A DNA stretch of 64,000 bases, taken from assembly GCA_965203985.1 (NCBI GenBank), contig CBDBDS010000001.1:62001-126000 (forward strand). The letters are read 5' to 3'. A program made the translations under genes and the position numbers. Positions within the stretch are counted from its first letter, which is position 1. The number at the start of each line of letters is the position of its first letter. Below the pieces are notes generated by a model, which saw nothing but the letters and a program-made list of their open reading frames with translations, was not told where the DNA came from and did not search any database. Of this stretch, positions 44,771-53,390 are shown piece after piece. The stretch comes from Bin87 sp965203985. GTDB lineage: Bacteria > Chloroflexota > Dehalococcoidia > Lucifugimonadales > UBA3495.

Positions 44771-45376
44771 TTACACCTCCATGATTTCCGCTTCCTTCGT
44801 CGCCGAGACCTCGTCGATTGCCTTGATATGAGCGTCGGTGGTCTTCTGCAGTGAGTCCTGGCTGCGCCGGTTCTCATCCTGGGAAATCGACTTGTCCCGC
44901 TCCATTTTGCGCAGGGAGTCCACCCCTTCACGCCGCACGTTGCGCACTGCCACCTTGCTGTCCTCCGCCTTGCGCTTCAGCAGGCGCACCATCTCCTGGC
45001 GCCGTTCCTGGGTCAGCGGCGGGATGGGCACGGTGATCACATTGCCATCGTTCGACGGATTGAACCCCATTTCGGACTGGGTCAGGCTGCGCTCGATGTC
45101 GCGCAGGGCCTGACGATCCCAGGGCTGTACCATGATGGCGCGAGCGTCGGGTGCCGAAATGGAAGCAATCTGTTTCAGAGGGGTGGGCGAGCCATAGTAA
45201 TCGACCGACAGGTCTTCGATGAGTGCCGGCGTTGCCCGGCCCGTGCGGAGCGTGCTGATGTCGCGGCGCATCGCTTCAATCGATTGCCCCATTTTGCGCT
45301 CCGCTTCGGCCAGCACGGCCTCCATGGTCGGCCCATCCTGATCGCTGTTGTTGCCCCTGTTGTTGCGATCCGGCAT
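44771..45376 (-). CDS. frr: Ribosome recycling factor
   Basis: A 201-residue RRF, which splits post-termination ribosomes with EF-G. The usual three-helix-bundle sequence is present: ISTLRTGRATPALIEDLSVDYYG, PLKQIASISAPDARAIMVQPWD, and VITVPIPPLTQERRQEMVRL. About 15 residues at the N-terminus (RNNRGNNSDQDG) are extra relative to the family core. A GGAGGGACC site precedes the ATG. It follows pyrH by 48 nt and is separated from uppS by repeat B. Confidence 0.96.
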   Translation of the reverse strand: MPDRNNRGNNSDQDGPTMEAVLAEAERKMGQSIEAMRRDISTLRTGRATPALIEDLSVDYYGSPTPLKQIASISAPDARAIMVQPWDRQALRDIERSLTQSEMGFNPSNDGNVITVPIPPLTQERRQEMVRLLKRKAEDSKVAVRNVRREGVDSLRKMERDKSISQDENRRSQDSLQKTTDAHIKAIDEVSATKEAEIMEV

Positions 45377-45424
45377 TTGGTCCCTCCTTTTCGGCTGAGC
45401 GTGATTAGCTGGCGATTCCTGATT

Positions 45425-46183
45425 TTACGACCCGTTGCGCCGCGAGCCGTCGTCGATGGTCGTTCCCACCACGTCCCCTTGCAGGATGCGGCCCATGGCG
45501 CCCCGCTCAAATATATCAAAGACGATGATCGGCATCTCGTTATCCATGCACAGGGTCATCGCCGTGGAGTCCATCACCTCTAACCGGCGATTTACGGCGT
45601 CCAGGTATTCCAGGTTCCCGAACCGCACGGCGGCGGGATTAGTCTTGGGATCGGAGTCGTAAACCCCATCCACGCCGTTCTTGGCCATCAACAGTACATC
45701 CGCGCCCACTTCAAGAGCCCGAAGCGCCGAGGCCGTGTCGGTGGACATGTAGGGGTTCCCCGCTCCGGCGCAGAACAGCACGACCCTGCCCTTTTCCAGG
45801 TGACGGATGGCCCGGCGCCGGATGTAGGGCTCGGCAACAGCCTGTATCGGCAGCGCCGACTGTGTCCTGGTGATGATCCCCCGGCGCTCCAACGCGTCCT
45901 GCAAAGCTAGCCCGTTGATGATGGTGGCCACCATGCCGGCGTAGTCTGCGGTGGACCGCTCCATCCCTCTCCGCTCGGCAGCGGAGCCGCGCCAAATGTT
46001 GCCGCCACCCACCACGACCGCCATCTCCACCCCGCGGGAGTGAGCGTCGATAATCTGATCCGCGATATAGGCGACCGCTTCCGGATCGATCGTATCCGGC
46101 CCCGACCCCTGCAAAGATTCGCCGCTGACCTTCAAAAGGACGCGGCGATAGACCGTTTCACCCGTGACGCTGGCGGAAACCAT
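45425..46183 (-). CDS. pyrH: UMP kinase
   Basis: A 252-residue bacterial UMP kinase (amino-acid-kinase fold): UMP plus ATP to UDP. Visible are RRVLLKVSGESLQG (Lys in the phosphate site), the VVVGGGNIWRG loop and the GNPYMSTDTASALRALEV segment; KNGVDGVYDSDP is the uridylate/ATP contact. It lies in the standard place between tsf and frr. The first seven residues before TVYRRVLL vary in the family; the Met used here is the only one available upstream. Confidence 0.96.
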   Translation of the reverse strand: MVSASVTGETVYRRVLLKVSGESLQGSGPDTIDPEAVAYIADQIIDAHSRGVEMAVVVGGGNIWRGSAAERRGMERSTADYAGMVATIINGLALQDALERRGIITRTQSALPIQAVAEPYIRRRAIRHLEKGRVVLFCAGAGNPYMSTDTASALRALEVGADVLLMAKNGVDGVYDSDPKTNPAAVRFGNLEYLDAVNRRLEVMDSTAMTLCMDNEMPIIVFDIFERGAMGRILQGDVVGTTIDDGSRRNGS

Positions 46184-46237
46184 TTTTCAATACCGGCGCA
46201 GCATCAACCTGGCGGGATGCCGTTTTCGTTTGTATCG

Positions 46238-46744
46238 TTATTCTCCCAGCGCCAGCCGGCGGAAGCTGACCACCCGGACGTTTTCGCCAGTTTGCGCCGC
46301 CGTCTCACGCACCAGGTCGGCCAGTGTCCTGGACCCGTCCTTGATGAACGGCTGTTGCATCAGGCAAACCTGGGCCGCGGGACGGTCGTCCCCTTCGTCC
46401 ATGTCTTCTTCGTTCAGGTACACCGGAGACATTGCGGCCACCTGCATGGCGATATCGTGCGCCAGCGTGCGGAAACCCTCGGTGCGCGCCACGAAGTCGG
46501 TCTCGCACCCCAACTGCACCATCGCTCCGACCCGGCCGCCGGTGTGGATGTAGGCTTCTACCAACCCCTGCGAGGTTTCGCGGTCGGCCCGTTTGGCGGC
46601 CTGCTCGAAGCCCTTCTGGCGGAGGGCCGCCATGGCTTGTTCGAGGTTTCCGCCGTTGTCCTCCAGAGCTTGCTTGCAATCACTGATGCCGGCGCCGGTC
46701 TGTTCGCGCAGGCTTTTAATCAGTTCAACGGTTACTGCAGGCAA
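46238..46744 (-). CDS. tsf: Elongation factor Ts, short form
   Basis: A 168-residue EF-Ts that exchanges GDP for GTP on EF-Tu. The N-terminal VELIKSLREQTGAGISDCKQAL is the EF-Tu-binding UBA-like module, and MVQLGCETDFVARTEGFRTLAHDIAMQVAA follows (family TDFVA). It stops soon after, so the second core half and the coiled coil of the longer E. coli form are missing; short forms of this type occur in several phyla. The start is a TTG at 46744 with a perfect GGGAGG 8 nt upstream. An ATG further upstream has no such site. Confidence 0.93.
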   Translation of the reverse strand: MPAVTVELIKSLREQTGAGISDCKQALEDNGGNLEQAMAALRQKGFEQAAKRADRETSQGLVEAYIHTGGRVGAMVQLGCETDFVARTEGFRTLAHDIAMQVAAMSPVYLNEEDMDEGDDRPAAQVCLMQQPFIKDGSRTLADLVRETAAQTGENVRVVSFRRLALGE

Positions 46745-46798
46745 CTTTTGAGCCTCCCTGTTGATAGATGCGATCCGGTGATTGGTCACGCCTGGTGG

Positions 46799-47674
46799 CT
46801 ACGTCTCGAGCGGGCGAGCGGACATCATCTGCCCCAACTCTTCCAGCGTCACGGTGTTGCTGAAGGGCCGGACATCCTCGTCGACGTCTTCCCCGTCGAT
46901 TTCCGACGCTTCGGTCTGCGCCATCTGCAGGGCTTCCCGCTGCGCCTGGCCTTCTTCGATGGCCGCAGCCATCCGTCCCGTGATCAGTCGGATGGAACGC
47001 ACGGCGTCGTCGTTGCCGGGCACCGCGTGGGTTACCTGCCCCGGGTCGCAGTCAGTGTCCACAATCGCGAAGATCGGGATATTGAGCCGGCGCGCCTCGG
47101 CGATGCAGATATCCTCCTTGCCGATGTCGATGACGAAGAGCGCGGAGGGTAGCCGGTCCATGTTGCGCAGGCCGGTGAAGTACTTCTCCAGCTTGTCCAG
47201 GGTGTGGGTGAGCCGCACCGTTTCCTTTTTCGGCAACCGCGCCAGGTAGCCCGTATCCCGCTGTTCCTGCAGACGCTTCATGTGGTCGATGCGACCCTTG
47301 ATGGTCTGGAAGTTGGTCAGCGTGCCGCCCAGCCAGCGCTGGTTCACGTACCACTGGCCGGTGCGTTCGGCTTCAGACGCTATCACATCCTGCGCCTGCT
47401 TCTTGGTGCCAACAAACAGCACCTTACCACCGCTGGCGGACAGTTCCACCATCGCCCGGTACGCGTCGTTGATCAGCCCCATCGTCTGCTGCAGATCGAT
47501 GATGTGGATCCCGTTGCGCTGCGTGAAGATGTAGCGGCGCATGCGCGGATTCCACCGCCTGGTCTGGTGACCGAAGTGCACTCCGGCTTCCAAAAGGGAC
47601 TTCATCGTGATCGGTTCCAAGGCGGGAGCCGCGTTCATCGCACTCTCCGCCGGGCGTTCCGGGGCTTGTACCAT
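46799..47674 (-). CDS. rpsB: 30S ribosomal protein S2
   Basis: A 291-residue S2. The core reads TMKSLLEAGVHFGHQTRRWNPRMRRYIF, then IIDLQQTM, FVGTKKQAQD, RWLGGTLTNFQTI and PSALFVIDIGKEDI. An N-terminal extension of about 22 residues rich in Ala/Pro/Glu and an acidic C-terminal tail (EIDGEDVDEDVRP) go beyond the usual ~240 residues. Start at 47674 follows a GGAGAGAGG site. It is the first gene of the cluster, with a promoter 45-75 nt upstream. Confidence 0.96.
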   Translation of the reverse strand: MVQAPERPAESAMNAAPALEPITMKSLLEAGVHFGHQTRRWNPRMRRYIFTQRNGIHIIDLQQTMGLINDAYRAMVELSASGGKVLFVGTKKQAQDVIASEAERTGQWYVNQRWLGGTLTNFQTIKGRIDHMKRLQEQRDTGYLARLPKKETVRLTHTLDKLEKYFTGLRNMDRLPSALFVIDIGKEDICIAEARRLNIPIFAIVDTDCDPGQVTHAVPGNDDAVRSIRLITGRMAAAIEEGQAQREALQMAQTEASEIDGEDVDEDVRPFSNTVTLEELGQMMSARPLET

Positions 47675-47718
47675 AAGCTTTGTGCCTCTCTCCTGGGTCT
47701 GGCGCGGGATCGAGCGTG

Positions 47719-47748
47719 AGTATAGCACAGGCCAAATCCGAGCGGCAA
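47719..47748 (-). promoter_or_regulatory. Promoter of the rpsB-tsf-pyrH-frr cluster
   Basis: On the minus strand TTGCCG (47743-47748), an 18-nt spacer and TATACT (47719-47724). The start point would be about 40 nt before the rpsB ATG. The 209-bp gap to the gatC-like gene on the other strand holds no gene. Confidence 0.6.
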
Positions 47749-47883
47749 TCTGACACCCGCCCCGCCAGGGACCATCCTCCGATCGGGCCGGGGCAGCCTA
47801 CCATAACGGGTTCCCTGCCTTGCCTGAGCCCGGCGCGCTATGTAAACTCGCGCCCAACCACGACCATGCAGGAGGTGTGGCGA

Positions 47884-48084
47884 ATGCCGATTTCCGACGA
47901 AACCATGAGGCGAATAATCGCCGAATACGGCGGGTTCGAGTTGTCCGACGCCGAAATAGCGCTGGTCAAACCCGAGCTGGAGAACTACCTGACCGAATTG
48001 CAAAACCTGCGCGATCTGGACCTGTCCGACGTGATGTCCGCGCGCCTGTTGAGGCCAGCCGATGGAGGAGAAACCGATGCCTGA
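47884..48084 (+). CDS. GatC/AtzG-like small amidase partner
   Basis: A 66-residue acidic protein: ETMRRIIAEYGGFELSDAEIALVKPELENYLTELQNLRDLDLSDVM, a helical hairpin like GatC or the small partner (DUF4089/AtzG type) of amidases. Its role would be to stabilise the amidase encoded next to it. The AGGAGGTG site precedes the ATG at 47884. It overlaps the amidase start by 8 nt. No GatB is nearby, so a tRNA-amidotransferase role is not supported by context. Confidence 0.65.
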   Translation: MPISDETMRRIIAEYGGFELSDAEIALVKPELENYLTELQNLRDLDLSDVMSARLLRPADGGETDA

Positions 48085-49501
48085 TTCCGACCTGCTCAAG
48101 CTGACCATTTCCGAAATCGCCCCGCTGATCCAGGCCCGCGAGGTCTCGCCCGTAGAGCTTACCGAAGCCGCCCTGGCCGAGGCGGAGCGGCGCCAACCGA
48201 CCCTCAACTCATTCATCACCATCATGCGCGAACAGGCGTTGGCACAGGCCGAAGCGGCCGAGGAATCCCTGTCCCGCGGCGAGTACCTGGGTCCGCTCCA
48301 CGGCATCCCCATCGGCATCAAGGACAACATCGCCACCGGCGGCATCAATACCACCTTGGGCACCAAGGTACTGCGGGATCACGTCCCCGATGAAGACGCC
48401 GAGGTCGTCCGCCGCTGCAAGGCCGCCGGCGCCATCATCATCGGCAAGGAAAACCTGGAAGAGTTCGCCGCCGGCGCCACCTCCAACAACCCCCACTACG
48501 GCGCGGTGCACAACCCCTGGAACGTCGACCACATCCCCGGCGGTTCCAGCGGAGGCGGGGGCGCCAACGTGGCCGCCGGCGTAACCTTCGCCTCCCTGGG
48601 AACCGACCTGGGCGGATCCGTGCGCCTGCCGGGCGCCTTCTGCGGCGTCGTTGGGCTCAAGCAGACCTTCGGGCGCGTGAGCCAGCGCGGCCTGCTGGTC
48701 ACCAGCTTCAACGGCGACCACATCGGGCCCATGACCCGCTCCGTGCGCGACAGCGCCCTGGTGCTGCAGGCCATCGCCGGTTACGACCCCCTGGACCCCA
48801 GCACGGTTCCGGTACCGGTGGACGATTACGCCCTGATCATGGAGCGGGCGATCAGCGGCCTGACCGTAGGCATCCCATCCAACTATTACTACGATCACCT
48901 GGACCCGGAGGTCGCGGAGGCGGTTCGCCGCGCTATCGCCGCACTGGAAGAGTTGGGTGTTGAAACCCGCGAGGTCAGCGTGCCCAGCATGCAGTACGCG
49001 GGGGCCCTGCGTTTCTCCAGCATGGCCGACAGCGTCGTCACCCACGAGCCCTACATCACCTCCAACCGCGAGGACTACGGCCCGGACACTCTCTACCGCA
49101 CCCTGGCCGGCCAGTTTGTGCTGGGCCGCGACTATTCCAAGGCGATGAAGGTTCAGCGGATCATCAAGGAGGAGCACGCCCGCGTCCTCCAGGACGTTGA
49201 CTTCCTGGTGACGCCGACTACGCCGCTACCGGCCCCGCGCATCGACGCCGACACGCTGGAGGCGGAGGGTCGCCGGCAGAAGGTTCGGGGGCCCGGTTCC
49301 GGCTACGTTTCGCGCAACACTAGCCCCATGAACGCCACCGGGTTCCCGGCCATCACCGTGCCCTGCGGCTTCAGCGAGCTCGGCCTGCCCATCGGTCTCC
49401 AGTTCATCGGTCGTCCGTGGGAGGAGGGCAACCTGTTCCGCATCGCCAACGCCTACGAAGGCGTCTCCCCCAGCCGGGGCGTGTGGCCCAATCTGGAGTG
49501 A
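48077..49501 (+). CDS. Amidase-signature protein (GatA/AtzE-like)
   Basis: A 474-residue amidase-signature enzyme. The triad Lys is in GIPIGIKDNIATGG, the cis-Ser in PGGSSGGGGANVAAG, and the nucleophile region is SLGTDLGGSVRLPGAFCGVVGLKQTFGR. The FGRVS stretch and length resemble GatA, but the linked small subunit and the lack of GatB point equally to a biuret/allophanate-type or other carboxamide hydrolase. GGAGGAG 7 nt before the ATG at 48077 sets the start. The aldo/keto reductase follows 41 nt downstream, so the three genes may form one transcript. Confidence 0.88.
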   Translation: MPDSDLLKLTISEIAPLIQAREVSPVELTEAALAEAERRQPTLNSFITIMREQALAQAEAAEESLSRGEYLGPLHGIPIGIKDNIATGGINTTLGTKVLRDHVPDEDAEVVRRCKAAGAIIIGKENLEEFAAGATSNNPHYGAVHNPWNVDHIPGGSSGGGGANVAAGVTFASLGTDLGGSVRLPGAFCGVVGLKQTFGRVSQRGLLVTSFNGDHIGPMTRSVRDSALVLQAIAGYDPLDPSTVPVPVDDYALIMERAISGLTVGIPSNYYYDHLDPEVAEAVRRAIAALEELGVETREVSVPSMQYAGALRFSSMADSVVTHEPYITSNREDYGPDTLYRTLAGQFVLGRDYSKAMKVQRIIKEEHARVLQDVDFLVTPTTPLPAPRIDADTLEAEGRRQKVRGPGSGYVSRNTSPMNATGFPAITVPCGFSELGLPIGLQFIGRPWEEGNLFRIANAYEGVSPSRGVWPNLE

Positions 49502-49542
49502 TGCAGGTGGTGAACCAACCGGCGTAGCACAGGAGCAATCCC

Positions 49543-50535
49543 ATGGAATACCGACGCTTCGGCCCAACTGACATGACCGTCTCCGCCCTGGGCTTCGGCT
49601 GCTGGGAGATGGGCGGCACCTACGGCGACGTGTCCGGCGGCGAGCTTGCCGCCGCGGTCAACCGCGCCATCGACTTGGGCATCAACTGCTTCGACACGGC
49701 GCCGGCCTACGGGAGAGGTGAATCCGAGGTCGTCCTGGGCAAAGCCCTGGGCGACCGCCGCAAGGACGTCATCGTCGTCACCAAGTGCGGGGTCGGCTAC
49801 GCCGACCGTCCCAAGGGCCGGGACAGCCGCATGGTGTCGATATTCGCCTCCGTGGAGCAGAGCCTCCGGAACCTGGACACCGACTACCTGGATGTGCTGC
49901 TCATCCACTGGCCCGATGTGAACACTCCGTTCGACGAAACGATGCACGCGCTGGACAGCCTCGTGGAACAGGGCAAGGTGCGAGCCGTCGGCCTATCGAA
50001 CTTCACCCTTGAACAGATCAGGGAGTGCGAGAACGTGCGGAGCGTCGACGTAGTCCAGTATGGGCTCAATATGTTCGACCGGCGCATGGAGCAGGAAATC
50101 TTTCCGCACTGCCTCCGGCAAGGCACCGGAGTCATGGTCTACGGCCCGCTGGCTTTCGGCCTGTTAACCGGCACGATGTCGGCGGACACCACCTTCGGCA
50201 ACAACGACTGGCGCGCCACGGGCGGGCGTCCGGGCTGGAACGTAGGCGTGTTCGCCGAAGAACACTTCCAGCGCAACCTGCAGGTGGTCGAGGACCTCAA
50301 GCCCATCGCCGAAGGCAGGGGCAAAGGGATGCCACAGCTCGCCCTGAGGTGGGTGCTCTCCAACCCGGCGGTCAGCGTCGCCCTGGTGGGTACGCGCACG
50401 GTCCAGGAAGTGGAGGACAACGTCGCCGGCCTGGAGTGGGCGCTCTCCGGCGCCGACATGGCGCAGATCGACGACGTGTTCAACCGGTACGGCGTCGACA
50501 CCCACCCCGATATAGTGATCGACCCGGACGAATAG
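49543..50535 (+). CDS. Aldo/keto reductase
   Basis: A 330-residue NADPH-dependent TIM-barrel reductase. The tetrad is visible: Asp in FDTAPAYGRGESE (D and Y), Lys in VVTKCGVGYAD, and His in LLIHWPDV. The cofactor end reads LRWVLSNPAVSVALVGTRTVQEVEDN. It is of the open-chain sugar/2,5-didehydrogluconate-like bacterial type; the substrate is unknown. An AGGAG site lies 9 nt before the ATG, and a good terminator overlaps the stop. Confidence 0.92.
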   Translation: MEYRRFGPTDMTVSALGFGCWEMGGTYGDVSGGELAAAVNRAIDLGINCFDTAPAYGRGESEVVLGKALGDRRKDVIVVTKCGVGYADRPKGRDSRMVSIFASVEQSLRNLDTDYLDVLLIHWPDVNTPFDETMHALDSLVEQGKVRAVGLSNFTLEQIRECENVRSVDVVQYGLNMFDRRMEQEIFPHCLRQGTGVMVYGPLAFGLLTGTMSADTTFGNNDWRATGGRPGWNVGVFAEEHFQRNLQVVEDLKPIAEGRGKGMPQLALRWVLSNPAVSVALVGTRTVQEVEDNVAGLEWALSGADMAQIDDVFNRYGVDTHPDIVIDPDE

Positions 50536-50552
50536 GTCCGGGTCGATTTTAT
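50521..50552 (+). terminator. Terminator after the aldo/keto reductase gene
   Basis: A 9-bp perfect stem (GACCCGGAC / GTCCGGGTC) with a 6-nt loop that includes the stop codon, followed by GATTTTAT. It separates the gene from the convergent GMC oxidoreductase. Confidence 0.75.
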
Positions 50553-50574
50553 CGCTTGCGCTGCCGGTAGGCGT

Positions 50575-52149
50575 TTAGCCGGCCGCAACCCATTCCGCCA
50601 CGCGCTCGCCCACCATGATGACGGTGGGATGGATGCCACCGGAGCGGGGAACACGCGGCATCACCGACGCGTCCACGACCCACAGGCCGTCCACGCCGCG
50701 CACCCGGCAATACTGGTCCACCACGGCCATGTCGTCGCCGTCCGGGCCCATCCGGCAGGTGCCGGAAACATGACGCGCCGTGCCCACGGTCTGCCGCGCC
50801 CACAGGTCCAGGGCGTCGTCGTTGTTCAGAATGTCGTCCGGCGGATTGATCCGGAAGTCGCAAACGTCCTTGAAAGCGTCCGACTCCAGCATCCGCGCGC
50901 CAAAGCGAATGCCTTCCCGGATCCGCCGCGCGTCGTTGGGATGGGTCAGGTACTGGTAGTTGAACTCCGGCTGCACGTCGGGGTCCGAGGATTGCAGCCG
51001 CACGAACCCTGACCCATCCGGCAACCCCAGCGTGCATGAGATTCGCGCCGACCGTTCCGGCGGAACGTCCCCCGTGTTGTACCGGGTCCGCACGCCGGCG
51101 ACCTTCTCTTCCCGCTCGTCCACCACCGTGCTGACCCGCAACACCATGTCGTTGGTATAGCCCGACCCCTCGGAGGAGTAGTGCAGGCCGAAGTGCGGCG
51201 CGTCCAGGTCGCCGGTCAACGTCTTGCCATCCTTCACTTTGTAGATGACGTGTACGCTCAGGTGGTTCCACAGTCCCTGGCCCACGCCGGGGCTATCATG
51301 GATCACGGGTATACCGAACTGCTGCAAATGGCCCCGAGGACCGACGCCCGACAGCAGCAGCAACTGCGGCGAGCGGATCGCCCCGCTGCTGAGCACCACA
51401 CGGTCGGCCTCTACGGTGAAGATCTCGCCGCCGCTCGCGGCTTCCACGCCCACGGCCCGGTTACCCTCGAATAGTACCCGGCGCACGTAGACGTTACCCC
51501 GCACCGTCAGATTCAAACGGTGCCGCATCGGGTTCAGGTGCGTCATGGCCGCGCTCATGCGGATGCCGCCCAGGTTATTGGTCGGCGACACGCCCACGCC
51601 GGTGGGGTTAGGGCCGTTGGTGTCCTCCACGGCCGGGTAGCCTTCGGCCAGGCAGGCATCATGGAACGCCTGCTGGATGTCCGCCCACGTGCCGGTGCGA
51701 CGGCGTCGCACGGGCATCGGGCCGTCCGACCCGTGGTAGTCGTCCTTGATGTCCATGTCGTTTTCCATCTTGCGATAGAAGGGCAGGACCTTGTCGTAGG
51801 ACCATTCATCGTTGCCCCGGGCGGCCCAGTCGTCGAAGTCCTCGGGGAACCCGCGCTGCATCGCCTGCCCATTGATGGACGACCCGCCACCGATGACCTT
51901 GCCCTGGGCGACGTGGATCTCGCCTTGTTCAGGAGTGACGGTGCCCCGCAGCGCCCAGTTGTGGATGGAATCCTGGGCCTCGGCGTACCTGGTGCCACCG
52001 AACTTGACATCGTCCGGCAGGGTGGCCACGTCCGGATAGTCGTTGCCGGCCTCAAGCAGCAGCACCGAGGTGCTCGCGTCCTCCGCCAGCCGGCTCGCCA
52101 GAGTGGAGCCGGCCGCGCCGCCCCCAACCACGATAACGTCGTACTTCAT
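50575..52149 (-). CDS. GMC-family FAD oxidoreductase
   Basis: A 524-residue glucose-methanol-choline oxidoreductase. The FAD motif VVGGGAAGSTLASRLAED is at residues 7-24. The GMC signature 1 is at GKVIGGGSSINGQAMQRG (about 83-100), signature 2 is at VVLSSGAIRSPQLLLLSGVG, and the C-terminal active-site region has TARHVSGTCRMG and SGGIHPTVIMVGERVAEW with the catalytic His pair. Members oxidise alcohols, choline or sugars. The GGAGG site precedes the ATG. Paired on the map with the aldo/keto reductase but on the opposite strand. Confidence 0.94.
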   Translation of the reverse strand: MKYDVIVVGGGAAGSTLASRLAEDASTSVLLLEAGNDYPDVATLPDDVKFGGTRYAEAQDSIHNWALRGTVTPEQGEIHVAQGKVIGGGSSINGQAMQRGFPEDFDDWAARGNDEWSYDKVLPFYRKMENDMDIKDDYHGSDGPMPVRRRRTGTWADIQQAFHDACLAEGYPAVEDTNGPNPTGVGVSPTNNLGGIRMSAAMTHLNPMRHRLNLTVRGNVYVRRVLFEGNRAVGVEAASGGEIFTVEADRVVLSSGAIRSPQLLLLSGVGPRGHLQQFGIPVIHDSPGVGQGLWNHLSVHVIYKVKDGKTLTGDLDAPHFGLHYSSEGSGYTNDMVLRVSTVVDEREEKVAGVRTRYNTGDVPPERSARISCTLGLPDGSGFVRLQSSDPDVQPEFNYQYLTHPNDARRIREGIRFGARMLESDAFKDVCDFRINPPDDILNNDDALDLWARQTVGTARHVSGTCRMGPDGDDMAVVDQYCRVRGVDGLWVVDASVMPRVPRSGGIHPTVIMVGERVAEWVAAG

Positions 52150-52179
52150 AAATCCTCCTGGAGGTGTTATTCCCCCACC

Positions 52180-52209
52180 TTGAATCCATAGTTTAGACTG
52201 GGATTATAT
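52180..52209 (+). promoter_or_regulatory. Promoter of the ATPase-TOPRIM pair
   Basis: TTGAAT (52180-52185), an 18-nt spacer and TTATAT (52204-52209), about 50 nt before the predicted start of the ATPase message's coding region. Confidence 0.4.
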
Positions 52210-52265
52210 CGGAAATCCGCCGCGCCAATTGCAGCCGCCATCCCACAGACATCGGGGGAGCCATC

Positions 52266-53387
52266 ATGCCAGAACCCACACCGGACCAAAGCCTCCACCT
52301 CCCCAGCCTGGTCATCAAGAACTTCCGCGGCATCGACGAGCTGACCATCCCCCGCCTAGGCCGCGTAACGCTGCTGACCGGCAAGAACGGCGTGGGCAAA
52401 ACGACGGTGCTGGACGCGGTAAGGATTTGGGCTACTCGTGGTCACCGACTCGACATTGCTGAAGTATTGCACAACCACGACGAGGTCATTACTTCCCCTG
52501 ATGTGCATGGTAAAGAGGTGACTCTGGCGAATTGGGATGGCTTGTTCTTCGGGCGGCGCATCCACTTCGATGAAGCGATCTTGATAGGTCCAACCCGTGA
52601 AGCAGACCTTCTGCAAATGAAAATAGCGCCTCTCGACGAGGATGAAATTTCCAGCGTCGAACGACGACAGTCTATCCTCTTCGATGATGAAGAAGTGTTG
52701 GCATTGAGAGTAAAGTTTCGGGGCTCAACCCACACCTTGCTTCCTCATGGCGTTTCGGTCTCCACTCGCATGATGCGCCGCTCCGGCGGTACTTCTTCCT
52801 CAGAGGAAATCTTTTGCGGTCTGTTAGGACCAGACGTGCCCGATAACGAAACCATTGAACAACTTTTGAACACGTTGCTTTTGACTCCTGACGAAGAACG
52901 GGCGATTGAGGCCCTGAACCTGGTAACTGATTTGTCGGCCGAACGTGTCGCGATGGTGGACTCAGGTACCCGTGTCGGAGCGAGGGCAGGACGCCGTTCA
53001 ATAGTAAAACTAAAGGGTGCAGACAACCCCGTCCCTCTCCGTAGCCTCGGTGACGGCGCAGTCCGGGCTTTTGCAGTAGCCCTCGCCCTAGCGGCTAGCT
53101 CCAACGGTTTCCTCCTCATCGACGAAGCCGAAAACGGTATCCACCACTCCATCCAGGCCAAGTTCTGGAACATGGTGCTGCAAACTGCCCAGCGCAACAA
53201 CGTGCAGGTCATTGCCACCACCCATAGCTGGGACTGCGTGGTGGGCTTCGCTCAAGCGGCCAACGAACTGGAGGATGTCGAGGGTTTGCTGGTTCGCATC
53301 GAACGCCCTCCAATCGGTCTTCGGCCGATCACGTATGACGCATCCCGACTTAACAACATCGCGAAACACGGGATCGAGGTGCGCTGA
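52266..53387 (+). CDS. ABC/OLD-type AAA ATPase of a putative two-gene defence module
   Basis: A 373-residue ATPase of the AAA_15/AAA_21 (OLD-like) group. The N-terminus is LVIKNFRGIDELTIPRLG, the Walker A is GKNGVGKTT (39-47), the ABC-type signature is RSLGDGAVRAFAVAL (about 260), and the Walker B is GFLLIDEAENGIHHS with the catalytic Glu; a switch His follows in VIATTHSWDC. A middle domain of about 150 residues has no motif I know. It carries no TOPRIM itself; the TOPRIM is in the next gene, 3 nt downstream. By analogy with OLD, Gabija and PARIS it would sense phage and control the nuclease. Base composition in the middle looks lower in GC than its neighbours. Confidence 0.8.
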   Translation: MPEPTPDQSLHLPSLVIKNFRGIDELTIPRLGRVTLLTGKNGVGKTTVLDAVRIWATRGHRLDIAEVLHNHDEVITSPDVHGKEVTLANWDGLFFGRRIHFDEAILIGPTREADLLQMKIAPLDEDEISSVERRQSILFDDEEVLALRVKFRGSTHTLLPHGVSVSTRMMRRSGGTSSSEEIFCGLLGPDVPDNETIEQLLNTLLLTPDEERAIEALNLVTDLSAERVAMVDSGTRVGARAGRRSIVKLKGADNPVPLRSLGDGAVRAFAVALALAASSNGFLLIDEAENGIHHSIQAKFWNMVLQTAQRNNVQVIATTHSWDCVVGFAQAANELEDVEGLLVRIERPPIGLRPITYDASRLNNIAKHGIEVR

Positions 53388-53390
53388 CCG

